From NCBI GenBank assembly GCA_013399015.1, contig VWZX01009068.1:1730816-1794815 (forward strand): a stretch of 64,000 nt of DNA, written 5' to 3'. The DNA is from Galbula dea. Lineage: Eukaryota; Chordata; Aves; Piciformes; Galbulidae. The notes under the pieces were generated by a model. The model did not search any database. It was not told the origin of the DNA and saw only the letters and a list, made by a program, of their open reading frames with translations. Each line of letters opens with the position of its first letter. The first letter of the stretch is position 1. Positions 1-10,059 of this stretch are shown in pieces. A program made the position numbers and the translations under genes.

Positions 1-298
1 CCAGGCCACGGCTATTTTGACCACAAAAAACCTTGCCATTCCATTCAGCAGTGAGGCATCAGCTGGTACTGTGCCTGCTCTTTACTCTTCATTGCTGGAG
101 GGGAGCACCCTGTCCAAAACAGAACCTCACCTGCTTTCAGCAGCCCACCCTAGGACCTCATGAAAAGCAGTCTGTGGTCTGACCACATGGACCAACGTCC
201 TGCACATGGTGGGCATCTCTGATCTGAGAGAGCTGGCCTTCTACAGGCTATGCTGCTGGTAGTTAACACAAATTATGTCAGTGTACGCTATTCTTTCC

Positions 299-311
299 AC
301 ACACACACACC
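299..311. repeat. (CA)n microsatellite
   Basis: A short uninterrupted CA dinucleotide run in intron 5, about six units. Confidence 0.8.
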
Positions 312-394
312 TCTATCTTAGGATGTCTGCTTCAGGAGCCAAATGATTCTATATAATCACCAGAAAGCAGTTTAAGGTATCACTAATTATCATG

Positions 395-511
395 TGTCGA
401 TGTGGTGCTGAGGGCCATGATGTAGTGGTGACCCGGCAGCGCTGGGTTAACAGTTGGACTGGATGTTCTTAAAGATCTCCTCTAGCCAAAATTATTTTAT
501 GATTCCATGAA
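395..511 (+). mobile_element. CR1 LINE 3' fragment
   Basis: The plus strand reads GGTGCTGAGGGCCATG, then CTGGGTTAACAGTTGGACTGG, a degenerate GATC-like block and TTATGATTCCATGA. This is the layout of the avian CR1 3' end. It is a heavily diverged, 5'-truncated copy antisense to SLC4A4, only about 50 bp past the exon 5 donor. Confidence 0.75.
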
Positions 512-560
512 AAATGTGTAGGGGAGAACCGAGGGGAAGAGCCAAGACAACTCTACTTAC

Positions 561-721
561 CCACCACCTGCGGGAGAGAAGAGGCCTCGATATCTAGCAT
601 TATTGATCCTTTCTCTATGCAGGTCCTTAACTCAAACAAGCTGTGCAGGGACAAGGTGGCCACATGAGGTTTGCTCCATCGCTCCCCACCTTGTTCTACC
701 TTCTCCTCAAACTTGATCCAC
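561..721 (-). CDS. SLC4A4: SLC4A4 exon 5 (NBCe1 cytoplasmic domain)
   Basis: This 161-nt exon is shared by isoforms A and B. The acceptor is a pyrimidine-rich TTCTCCTAG at 730-722. The first base (721, G) completes the split Arg codon from exon 4. It then encodes WIKFEEKVEQGGERWSKPHV, followed by ATLSLHSLFELRTCIEKGS and IMLDIEASSLPQVV. This covers residues 131-183 in B numbering, the beginning of the folded SLC4 N-terminal cytoplasmic domain. It ends with one base (G561) of a Glu codon before donor GTAAGT. There is no ATG in the right frame at its start, so a search for ATG-initiated frames misses it. Against the mammalian sequence as I remember it there are three changes: Met to Ile in TCIEK, Arg to Ile in LDIEA and Leu to Val in PQVV. 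Identification is firm; the substitutions need an alignment. Confidence 0.97.
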
Positions 722-1789
722 CTAGGAGAAGGCAGAGCAATGAGACTGTGTTACAACCGCTGGCTCCTTGCAGACACATGTCTGAAAGCAGCGAGGCAGC
801 TGAACCATCGCAGCATACCGACAAGTCCACACACAGACACTTTCCCACAGACAGGTCTGCAAGGCCACAAATCCATGCTCAAGTTGCAAAGGCTTAATGA
901 ATTGGCATGTGTCAGCTGAGCAGCGATAATGCTCTGCCTGCTTGTAAACTATTGCACATGTGAGGTAAAACATGTTATCTTTAGTAGCTTTCACCAAGAC
1001 TTAAACTAACACCCTTTAGCTGGTGTTTGCTCCAGGCTCAGAGTACATCAGCAGCTTCAGTGACCCAGTTGAGACCTGGTCATTCCCTCCTCAGTTTGCA
1101 CACTCAGTCCCTAACCCAACACTGCATCAAACCAACCATAACAACTTGACTCAATGGAGAGAAAGTCAGGTAACTATATCCTGGCTGAAAAAAGAAATAA
1201 ACCAGTATTTCTGGAAGTAAGGTGATCTGTATTTGAGGATTCAAATTCAGACAATAAAATCTGAAATCTTCAGCCAGTGACCCATACCCACAGGCTGTAG
1301 GAGGCAGAAGGTGGAGAAGAGGAGCACATCCCAACCAAATCTGGAGATGATCTTAGCAGAACACAAAAAGAAAAGGAAAAGACACAGCTTAAGGGTCTCA
1401 TTCTTCCCCCCCACTCTTTAGCTGTCGTTTAATGATTTAACAAAATACGTCTGAAAAAAACCAGAAAGCTCATTTCTAGTTGAAGATGAGAGCAAAGGTT
1501 AAATCCTGTTCTGTGCAAAATACTCTTTACAGCCCTAAGCCCACGTCCTAAGAGCAGGCAAGCAGGAGCTGTCACCTCCTCAAGCACAAGGCTGCAGCCC
1601 ACCTCTACCTCCAGCCTTGACCCTGCCCATGGCTCCACTGCACCTGGCCAGTTATGATACCAAGTAATTGCAAAGCAGAAGGGCTTTACAGTCCTGTCTT
1701 GAGATACTCCAATGTATGTGGAAAATGAAAATTCCAGTGACTAATATAAGGGGATTATTAAGATAAAAACCGCACACATAAAGGTTAAG

Positions 1790-2000
1790 GAAGCTCATAA
1801 ATTGCTTCAAACGAGTATTATTAACACCAAGTGAAATTATATTTAATCCTGAAAAATGTATTATTTGAGGATTAATCAATTATGCTTTTCGATTGCAATA
1901 ATCTCTTTTTGAGACTTTTTTGTTTTCAAGCTGCTTTTAACTCAAGCTCAAAGACTGAATTTGATCTCAAATTAATAAGGTTCTGTTTAGTTCACAAAAC
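1790..2000. other. AT-rich block, possible conserved non-coding element
   Basis: This intron 4 block holds clustered homeodomain-like TAAT/ATTA cores, for example GGATTAATCAATTATGC near 1869 and AAATTAATAAGG near 1968. It also has a GATTGCAATAATC segment near 1891 that resembles a C/EBP-type site. No repeat signature is visible. Calling it a regulatory element is inference from composition only. Confidence 0.2.
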
Positions 2001-3539
2001 CTAGGTATTTCCTAGGACACTGAAGGGACATAGGCAGCTGCAAATCTGTGAATTCCAAGGCTACATATTATGTGTGACTGAGCTACAGTTTACCCTGCAA
2101 CATCACAACAGCTGCAAACTACAAAGCATTTGTCTTTTCAGTGAAAGCTTATTATTCATGACTATTTGCTTTCTGTTTACTTTTCTCACTACAACCCACA
2201 ATAAAACAAACATTAACCTGCAAACCTGTTTGAACTGTCACGTGCTCTACTCAGTACAGTCCCTAGAAGAGCTCTTTTCCCAGGGAGTGATCACACTCAT
2301 CCATTTCCATGGGGATTCACTGACAGTGAGGTGCCTTCCCAACACCTGAAGCAGCTCTAGACCCTTGGTTCTGAAGCCTTGGTGCACATGATTGACTATG
2401 TACTTGATATCCACATACTCCTTGTGTCTGTCAGCCATTCTTCACCTGCAATAGCCACTAAACATTCCTCTGACCACATTAGAGAAGCAACAAGATAGGA
2501 CATAAAATACCCCAGTCTAGTGCTGATCTTAGCTACTGTCAGAAACATCACCATGGGCAGAAGGAGAACTACAGTCTGTTTATATCAAGCTGAACTTACA
2601 TGAATCAAGAACCAGGATAGGCACCTCTTATGGAAACATCTTTTAATCAGCAGCTTTAAGATTCCTGCTAGAAATTTTCCATGACACGTACCAGTAGTTT
2701 TTCTATTACCAGAACAACTGGGGAAGGGACAGTATCATTTGCTAAACCCTTTCAATATAAAAACTCTGTCCTCACAGCTTCCATCCTCTTTAAAGTCTTT
2801 GAGGGAAGAGCTGCAACTCCTCTGCCCACTGAAGCACAGAGCTGGCTAGCTCCAGCTGGTATGTCCTGTAGCAGGAGCTGTTCTGTAGCTTTCAGCAGGT
2901 TTTGTTGTGCTAGATTAAGTCATTTCAGGCAGATACTGAAAAATTCTGGATCATAATACACTGTGCAAGATCACTATCAACAAAAAAGTATTCAAGTCAG
3001 GAGATTGGGTCAAGTTAAGAAATTACAAGGTGCCTCAACAGGGTGCTCAAGGCATGCAGTATATAGATGTATCTTTAAAGAGAGAGAATCACATACACAG
3101 CTCTATCTAGCTCCTCTAAAGATGTGTGAGAACACAGAAACCCAGAGATCATTTGCCAGAGAACATCTCCCTTTTTCTCTAAAGTCACCTAACAGTATGA
3201 AGAGCACAGGCATATCCCACCACAAGGTCTTTAGAAGGTAAGAGTGAAGGGCTCCTGACATATGCCCCTCAAGAAACACCAGAGCTTTGTGAATCTTTCT
3301 TCTCATGGATGATGTTGGTGGACTTAAGAAACCAAAGCTTTCCAACAGTCATAGTACAAAGGAGAGAGCGAAGAGACTGCTCCATAAGAAATACCACACT
3401 AAGGTCTGAACTGAGAAAAAGCTTTAATAAATTGTCATTGAAACCCCTTCCCAAAGACTGCTGCATGGACAGAGGAAAACATAATTTGCTGTCAACAGCA
3501 GGGGTGGGCAGTACTGATGACAAAATGCAAGTACTGAAC

Positions 3540-3690
3540 CAATGATAAGAGTGAAAGAAAGCAATAAAAGAAGAAAAGGATGACCAACAAGTAAGAAGTT
3601 AAAGAGTAAAAGGTGAAAAGTCTTTAAATAGGTTCTCCAAGTGACCAAGAAGTAAAACTAAAGAGAGAGAAGGAGGGGAAGAGGTAGGTG
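3540..3690 (+). repeat. Purine-rich (GA-rich) tract
   Basis: About 150 bp in which the plus strand is mostly A and G, such as AAAGCAATAAAAGAAGAAAAGG and AGAGAGAGAAGGAGGGGAAG. It is a low-complexity stretch in intron 4 with no coding content. On the transcribed strand it is pyrimidine-rich. Confidence 0.5.
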
Positions 3691-4125
3691 ATGGAGCAGT
3701 TCATTAAACTGCTAGTAAAGAAGATTAAGGTAGCCAAACAACATGGGCTAACTACCAAAACAAAAGGTGTCCTAAAGAATGTAAGGTGGGGCAAGAGCTT
3801 AGCCCAGCCACAATAAAGGAAAATGAAAAACCCCAAGTTCAGCGAGGAGGATTGGGAATGGGGTAGGTAGAGCCCCAGACTCCTCTGTGCCTGCGGGAGC
3901 TCCTCTTTCTAGTAAGACCTTTCAGGCCTTCACAGGAACCAGACTGCAATTAGGGATTTACCTTTTAAGGCAAAACCAAGAAAAATGTTTTTAGTTTATA
4001 AAACAATTAGTAATAACTGTATAAGGCTGGAGGCTAAACAGCAGCCTTTAGATCACAAATCAAATCCAATGGCTCTTTTGGTGGTGTTCAGAAATAAACT
4101 ATATGTAACTTGTGTCAACCAGATG

Positions 4126-4158
4126 AAATAAACATGCCATTTTTCTGGCATGTTATTT
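4126..4158. repeat. Inverted repeat / hairpin
   Basis: The left arm AAATAAACATGCCA (4126-4139) and right arm TGGCATGTTATTT (4146-4158) are reverse complements apart from one bulged A, with a six-base T-rich loop. It could form a stable stem in the DNA or intronic RNA. No transposon ends or target-site duplication were recognised around it. Confidence 0.6.
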
Positions 4159-4755
4159 TTGACCAATGGCAGCATCAAAGCAACAGGCAGAGAACCTAAC
4201 CCAGAAATTCAAAGTAGGCAATCCAAACCAGCATTTAAAACACACCTTGAAAAACTTCCTCAAAAGCAAAAGCCTTTAGTGGGTTTTTTTGCCTATTTAA
4301 AGTGAATTTCATCAGTGACTTGGTAGGAGAGGGACACAGACAAAAATTCCCAATGTGAGCTCAAATCTCCTTTGGGGCAATAGAACTGAAGCAGTTTTGA
4401 CACACGTGCAGAAGCTCCATGCAGGCACTGATCTCTGACAACTCTAGCCAGGACACTGTCATTCTTTGCAAAGCGCTAATAAGCCCATGTGTCTGTTGGC
4501 TCTCCACAGGCAAGCCACTGAAATAAATCTGGCACACTGCTTTTTTTTCTGGTTTTAAAGGAATATTTAAACAAACCCTCAAATTCTCACATTAACTAAA
4601 GCCAAGGTAATTTGACCTACACAGGCTCCTCTTGGTGGATTCCCCAAGTGACAGTGTAGCACAGGTATTACCCCAACTGAATGCTCAAAAGGGGTTTCCC
4701 ACAGGGGTCCTGTCCAGCTGTCCCTCCCTTTTGGAATAAACCAAACCCAACTCAC

Positions 4756-4891
4756 CTTGCGGTCTCCTTCCATTCCATCTCTTGTCCATCGATGGCCAGA
4801 AGTTCATCCAGCTCTGTGAAGAGCTGTGGGGGTGCTGGGCTGTCATCTTCCTCTCCAAGGATGAAGCGGATGCGTTCAGCAGCAGGGGAGA
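4756..4891 (-). CDS. SLC4A4: SLC4A4 exon 4, common (isoform B) form
   Basis: This 136-nt exon is used by both isoforms. Spliced to exon 3, its first two bases (TC) complete an Ile codon, giving KPL-I-SPAAER (Ile85 in B). It encodes SPAAERIRFILGEEDDSPAP, then PQLFTELDELLAIDGQEMEW and KETA, and ends AG|GTGAGT, leaving an Arg codon for exon 5. This is the acidic, highly conserved opening of the NBCe1 cytoplasmic domain. The acceptor is TTTTCACCTCTGCAG, ending at 4892. A likely branch point TTAAC lies at 4918-4914, with its A 23 nt from the AG. Both signals sit inside the coding sequence of isoform A. Confidence 0.98.
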
Positions 4892-5015
4892 CTGCAGAGG
4901 TGAAAATACTGCGGTTAACAGCCTGGGAGATGACCAGGGACATGCGGCTCCTCTCCTTCCCTTGCTCCCCAAAGCCATTCAGCTGTTTCCCCAGGTTGTC
5001 TTTTCCATTTGACAT
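4756..5015 (-). CDS. SLC4A4: SLC4A4 isoform A (NBCe1-A) first coding exon, extended exon 4
   Basis: An ATG at 5015-5013 opens a frame read without splicing into exon 4. It gives MSNGKDNLGKQLNGFGEQGK, then ERSRMSLVISQAVNRSIFTS, then A, V42 and SPAAERIRF. In mammals NBCe1-A has 41 alternative residues ending in SIFTSAV before SPAAER; here V is residue 42, one longer. The A-specific region is known to stimulate transport and is typical of the renal proximal tubule isoform. The ATG has A at -3. The frame stays open 30 codons further upstream to a TGA at 5108-5106 without another ATG, so 5015 is the most likely start. The distal part of this N-terminus looks divergent from mammals, while SIFTSAV is kept. 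Confidence 0.93.
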
Positions 5016-5254
5016 CCTAGTTGCTGCAGACAGAGGGGCGTGAGCAAGGGTATGCCTCTCTCCCTCTCTCCCCTTTCCTTGCCTCTCACTTAACTCCTTA
5101 AAAGTTCAAGCTGGGAGTAAAGTTCAGGAAAACTTGCCTCTTCCTACAGTCCTTAACTATGTTACAGCAATTTGCAGCCCTTGTAAAAAAGCACTATCAA
5201 GCTCAAAACCAATATGCTCTACGGTGCATGCCCAAGGACCTCTAGTACTCTGAT
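5016..5254 (-). other. SLC4A4: Putative 5' UTR of the NBCe1-A transcript
   Basis: This would be the leader if transcription starts about 30 bp past the TATA box. It carries a purine-rich minus-strand run (complement of 5055-5087) and one upstream ATG at 5229 that opens an eight-codon frame ending TGA at about 5203. A strong acceptor-like sequence, CCCCTCTGTCTGCAG, ends at 5024, eight bases before the start codon. The leader might therefore be spliced from a further upstream non-coding exon instead. The transcript start is inferred, not seen. Confidence 0.45.
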
Positions 5255-5270
5255 CAGCTGAGATCCTTCA

Positions 5271-5386
5271 CCCCCTTTTTTATACCACATAAAACCAGTT
5301 TCAGCCAAACTATTTTGGGGCTTGCTGTGACAGCATCCCATAGCTGGCTTTCCCCTCCCTACCAAGAGGGCTGGGGCTCCTATTGG
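5271..5386 (-). promoter_or_regulatory. SLC4A4: Candidate internal promoter for NBCe1-A (TATA and CCAAT boxes)
   Basis: On the minus strand TATAAAAAAG lies at 5284-5275, followed by GGGG. A CCAAT box in GGCCAATAGGAG lies at 5386-5382, about 100 bp further upstream. The TATA box is about 270 bp before the NBCe1-A start codon and correctly oriented. In mammals NBCe1-A is known to come from an alternative promoter in intron 3, exactly this position. The core elements are seen; promoter activity is inferred. Confidence 0.55.
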
Positions 5387-6799
5387 CCTGTGAGGAGTAT
5401 TTACCAGGAATATTTAACAGAAAGGTTGTCTCATCTATACATGAAGAATGCAACCCAATGCATTTAGTCAGGCACCAATGCACTGAGAAAAAACAACTGC
5501 TCCCATTGGGAGAAGACTGCTCATTTAGGTAAAAGAAACTGTGTTCAACACATAGCACAAGCAAAGTTCATTTGCATTACTTGCTCGAGAAAAACTAGCA
5601 GAAACCCCTTCCTGGTTAAGTGCCATACAAAATTAAAGCCTGAGAACATGACTGTCCACATCCCAAGACCTAAGGGCATCATCCCCCAAAGGCCAATGGA
5701 GCTTATGCCACAAGAGACACCTTGCTGGAGGACTTCTTGGGGTCTACGTTTCTTCTCTGATCATATCACCTCAAATTGAAGGTGTGATCATTTTCAGGCA
5801 TACTTTCAGCTGAATGTTTATTAGCATTAGAGTTAAAGAGCAGACTATGAACTTTGAACAGTTCTGCTAAAAAGTCCTTTCTTTTCAAAAGATCAGCTGT
5901 CAGTCTGTTGCAAAATGATTAATTACACCACGTGTCCAATCACTATTGATTTTTCCAGGGTAAACAGTCTCCTCTGGTAATGTGAATATAGGAACCAGTA
6001 AGAAACATGCCCTTTGCTCATTTTTTTCTTTTGAAGAAACTTTCAGAGCTTTCTTCTGTAATTCCTCAAAGGTTGATGCAAATACATTTCTTCATCATTT
6101 AGGGTGATGATGCTTTCATAATAGAAAACATTTATTTTCTATTCAAAGTATACTTGCAGTCATAAATGCCCTTGCATTTCCCTGGGCTGCCAAGAACATT
6201 GCCTCACACCAGCTGCATGACTCAGGTATGAGGGCTAACAACACACAGAGCCTGGAAACCCCTGCAGCACTGCAGCTAGGATAGTATCACGAGTGTAGGC
6301 TGGTGGGCACCCTGACATCTAGCAGTCTTTTGGCTTTAAATGTCTATAGAGGAGCCACGTGTTCCTTCTTTTAACATATTAGCACAGCACCAGGGCAGGC
6401 AATCTCACAGAAGAGATCTTCAGAGAACTGCATGTCCTGCTAAATGGGCTGGAAAGTGATTTAAAACAGGAGCAGGGACATGTTCCCGCTCCTCCTTTCT
6501 CTTGTCACGAAGTCCTCAGCAGCATTGCCTTCCACCACAGAAACACATTAGGAAATCTCATTAGGAAAATCAGTAAGAGCCCTGACCATCCCTTAGTATG
6601 GAGTGCAACAGTCCAGTTTCTCTGCCTCCAGTTAGGTGGATCAACCTGTGTTTTCCAACTCTACTACCGTGCCTGCACAGTTGCAGCCCACTAAGGCAGA
6701 AAACCAAAAGATTTCCTTTTATATGCTCCTAACAGGAGAGAAAAATGTTGCTAAGCTGAATTTACAGACATCTAGTTATAGGAACACTAAGATTAACCT

Positions 6800-7085
6800 T
6801 CTTAGTAATTAACACTCTTACATACAAGCGCTACAGAATTTATCTTTTTTTCTCAGATACGTTTCTCAGAATCTGTGAGGTATATAATGAGCATTTGATT
6901 ATTTGACTTCCATGTAACAGATGCACTTTGCAGAACAGTTCCAAAACGTATCTGCAAACACATAACCTTACACACAAAAATAGGCCTTGCAATTATGAAA
7001 GCAATTTGGACTCAAAATCTGCATCTAAACCACATTTAAAACAAATGTATAAAACAACTAGTATAAATAATTAAAATTAACCTAC
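6800..7085. other. AT-rich block, possible conserved non-coding element
   Basis: Intron 3 sequence with TAAT/ATTA cores (GTAATTAACACTC near 6805, AATAATTAAAATTAACC near 7065) and repeated AC/AT motifs. There is no repeat signature. It lies about 1.5-1.8 kb upstream of the NBCe1-A TATA box, so a regulatory role is conceivable but unproven. Confidence 0.2.
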
Positions 7086-7574
7086 TCTAAAAATGCACTT
7101 AGGCCTAACACTTGAGCTCAGCTTTATACAGCCAGCCCCAATCACCCACTGGCGCCAGAAGCTTGTGCTGAAACCAACACACTTTTAGGATCAGGAGGCA
7201 GGGTTCCATTTCTCACACATGCTTCATGGCGAAGACCTCTCACTAAGTGTACATAGCAAAAATACCTATTCAAACAGAGGCCAAAGATTCAGCTAAGGCC
7301 TTTAAATACAGAGAATTAAAAGATGATGTCTGGCTACACAAAACAGCTTATTGCATGAGCCCACAGACATCCATGATCTACTCTGTCATCTTCCCTTAAT
7401 AGGTTTGAATTCAGCTGAGGAACATCACTATCAAGTGGCTGCCACTCTCCGGCCCTTCAGTGGTTTCCCAGTGGTGGAAAGGGCCTGAGGAATGTAAGCA
7501 GGACAATTACACTTTGTGGCTGATGGTATCTGGAGTCTGCTGTCATCATCCAGACAAAGAGCAAGATCTGCTGG

Positions 7575-7639
7575 CAGGGCAGGTTGGAACTAGATGATCT
7601 TTAAGGTCCCTTCCAACCCAAACCATTCCATGATTCTAC
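7575..7639 (+). mobile_element. CR1 LINE 3' end fragment
   Basis: The plus strand reads GGTTGGAACTAGATGATC, TTTAAGGTCCCTTCCAACCC, AAACCATTCCATGATTCTAC. This is the canonical CR1 terminal block. Only the last 60-70 bp are preserved, antisense to the gene. Confidence 0.9.
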
Positions 7640-8024
7640 ATTCCATCATCTTCCCTCTCAATCTGCACTAATGACTCAATATATTTTAATATTCTGAATA
7701 GCATTTAAATGCCACAGCTAGAAAAGCAATAAAATAAATTTACATCCTATTGCTGCAAAAAGCAATGTGGACTACAGCAAGCTGTTGATGCATGAAGAAC
7801 CTGTAAGAGAAGTGACTGCAAAGCTTCTAGAACTGATGAAGGCATCAGTTCCAGCTGAAGGGAAAACCATGTCTTCTCAGTCATTCTGAAGTGGTTTTAT
7901 TACATGGAAGCAGATACTGGATCTCATAACACAGTAATTCCAAAACATTTTGGTCACTGAGCTGCATCATGAGAGGAATTACAGAAAGGCTCCCACCAAA
8001 CCTGGACATGCATCACACGTCACC

Positions 8025-8058
8025 TCTTCTTTCTTTTCTTCTTTCTTTTGTTTTTTGT
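8025..8058 (+). repeat. Pyrimidine-rich tract
   Basis: A CT-rich low-complexity run (TTCTTTCTTTTCTTCTTTC), followed by GTTTTTTG. It has no coding content. Confidence 0.5.
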
Positions 8059-8260
8059 TGATTTCCTATTAGTTGCATTTAGCCTGGATAATAAGGTTCA
8101 AAATCCAATTAAGGCATTTGTTGGGTCACAGGTCTCCTATGGCTTGCTTTACCACATGTTCTTTATTGCAATTTTGTAGGTTAATGGGCCGTTTATGGGT
8201 TGTTTATGTGCCCTCTTTAGCAAGGAGAACGTATTTTCATCTTAATCTCCGGAGCGAACA
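8059..8260. other. AT-rich block, possible conserved non-coding element
   Basis: Contains TTAGTTGCATTTAGCCTGG, CCAATTAAGGCATTTG, TTATTGCAATTTTGTAGG and GTTAATGGGCCGTTTATGGG. The dense homeobox-like and TTTAT (Cdx/Hox-like) motifs without repeat signature suggest an enhancer-like element about 3 kb upstream of the NBCe1-A promoter. Inference from composition only. Confidence 0.25.
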
Positions 8261-8680
8261 CTGTGTGCTCAGCACGGGGCAGACTGCTGCTGTAGAGCAA
8301 TTAACCTGGGGGGTGAACTCTGCAGACCTCCCTCTGCCTGACCTTTGAGCACCAATCCCCCAAGCCTGCCCCAACCGTGACCATCACCTTCTCTTCTACC
8401 TAATCCAGCCAGTTTAGGAGCTGCTGGAACCAGCATCATCAATGACAGGATCAGCTGATGCTGCTGTGAAGTCTTTTAAATACTATTTTCCTTGCTGTCT
8501 CATTCAAGAAACGACCAGATGATGAACAGCCCATATGTAGCAGAGAAAATGCTAATCCACAGATTTGGGTGGCTAGGATTATTTTCTCCTCCTGAATGGG
8601 AGAGGAATTAAGGCATTAATTGCAGACGGTAAAATGCTCCAGTGCAACATCTGAACAGATGTTCTGCCATGCCATGCATG

Positions 8681-9117
8681 TTGGAGTGGGTCCAGAAGAG
8701 GCCACAAAAATCATCAGAGGGCTGGAAAACCTCTGCTATAAGAACTGGGGTTGTTAAGCACGCAGAACAGACGGCTCCAGGAAGACCTTATTGTGGCCTT
8801 TCAGTACTTAAAGGGGCCTAGAAGAAAGATGGAGACAGCATCTTCTCAGCAGAGCCTGTTGTAACAGGACAAGGGGTAATGGCTTTAAATGAAAAGAGTG
8901 GAGATTTAGATGTGATAGAAGGAAGAAGTTTTTTACACTGAAGGCAGTGAAACACTGGCCCAGGTTGCCCAGAAAGGTGGTAGATGCCCCATCCCTAAAA
9001 CTGTTCCAGGTCAGGTTGTTTGGAGCTCTGAGCGACCCCTGAAGTGCCTACTCACTGCAGGGGGTGTTGGACTAGATGACCTTTAAAGTTCCCTTCCAAA
9101 CCAAACCATTCTATAAG
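8681..9117 (+). mobile_element. CR1 LINE fragment, older copy
   Basis: About 440 bp of a CR1 3' region. It begins near GGTCCAGAAGAGGCCACAAA, passes GGCTGGAAAACCTCTGCTAT and GTTGCCCAGAAAGGTGG, and ends TTGGACTAGATGACCTTTAA, TTCCAAACCAAACCATTCT. Internal stops and indels break the reverse-transcriptase-end reading frame, so it is dead. It is antisense to SLC4A4. Confidence 0.95.
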
Positions 9118-10059
9118 TGACTCCTCTCACCTCCTCCTTTTCCCTTTTTCCGGTTCTTGTTTTCAGCCACAAGCAGTCCATGATGCAGCTTAGAAAATAC
9201 ATCACTTGCAGAAGAGAACAAACACATCAGCAGTTTCTCCTAGTTCAGTTCAGGCCAATTAAGAGTACAACTTATACCCTCAGGTTCCCAAAGGCAAAAT
9301 CAATCTTCATCAAAAGACAGAAATCTCAGGGAGCTCGGAAATAGAGAGAGACACATTCTAGCACAACAAGCTCAAATCACCAGCCTGACATCACTCCAGC
9401 TCCTGTGCTGGCTGGCTCTGGTGGGAAGCCCTCCCTCACTGCCCAGTGGGATGGAAGAGCAGGCACAGTGCTGGTGGTGCTCCCTGCCATGCACAGAAAT
9501 GCTGGGGGGCCAGTATCCTAAAGTCACCTCCTGCCTCAGTGCCAAGTGCCTCCTTCCTTCTTGTGGGTGGAAGACAGCTATGGTCTGGCCCTCCAGGTGT
9601 ATGATGCTGGGATGAGGGGTCAGGGTGGACTTGTTTGTGTTGATGCACAAGAACAGCCTGTTCAAATCAACAAACGTGGTTTTCCTCCTGTTTTTTTCAG
9701 CTTAGCAGTGACATATCTAAATACCCTTGGTACCTGCACCTCAGTCAACTCTTTCCTCTGTTCAAGGCCATCTAACATGAAGCTCTCCATTACTTTGAAG
9801 TACATCAGCAGCTACAAAAATCCCCAGGAGACCTGGTGTAAATCCTTCCTCAAAGCCTGAGGTAACACTATCAAGGAAAGCTATTTGTCAAACATGCTTT
9901 ACAAATACAGTTATTAAAATAGGACATGATTATACTCCCATTAATTTCTGGAGTTGCCCTCACTCAGCCAAAACATGGTTGAAATTCATCTGAGGTCAGA
10001 GTGAGCTAGTTAAATGAAACACCTGCAGACACTTGAGCTTTAAATTTGTTTTCCTTCTA

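Larger units (their letters stand above)
1..560 (-). other. SLC4A4: SLC4A4 intron 5, 5' part
   Basis: This is the start of the intron after exon 5, beginning with the donor GTAAGT on the minus strand at 560-555. It contains a short CA repeat near 299-310 and a CR1 3' fragment on the opposite strand at about 395-511. No coding frame resembling the next NBCe1 exon (expected to start near EMIVDHQ) was found here, so that exon lies beyond coordinate 1. Confidence 0.85.
722..4755 (-). other. SLC4A4: SLC4A4 intron 4
   Basis: This 4.0-kb intron separates exons 4 and 5, with donor GTGAGT at 4755-4750 and acceptor AG at 723-722. It is mostly unique AT-rich sequence. It includes a purine-rich stretch at about 3540-3690, an AT-rich block at about 1790-2000 and a near-perfect inverted repeat at 4126-4158. 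The short open frames in it resemble no protein I recognise and have no splice support. Confidence 0.9.
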
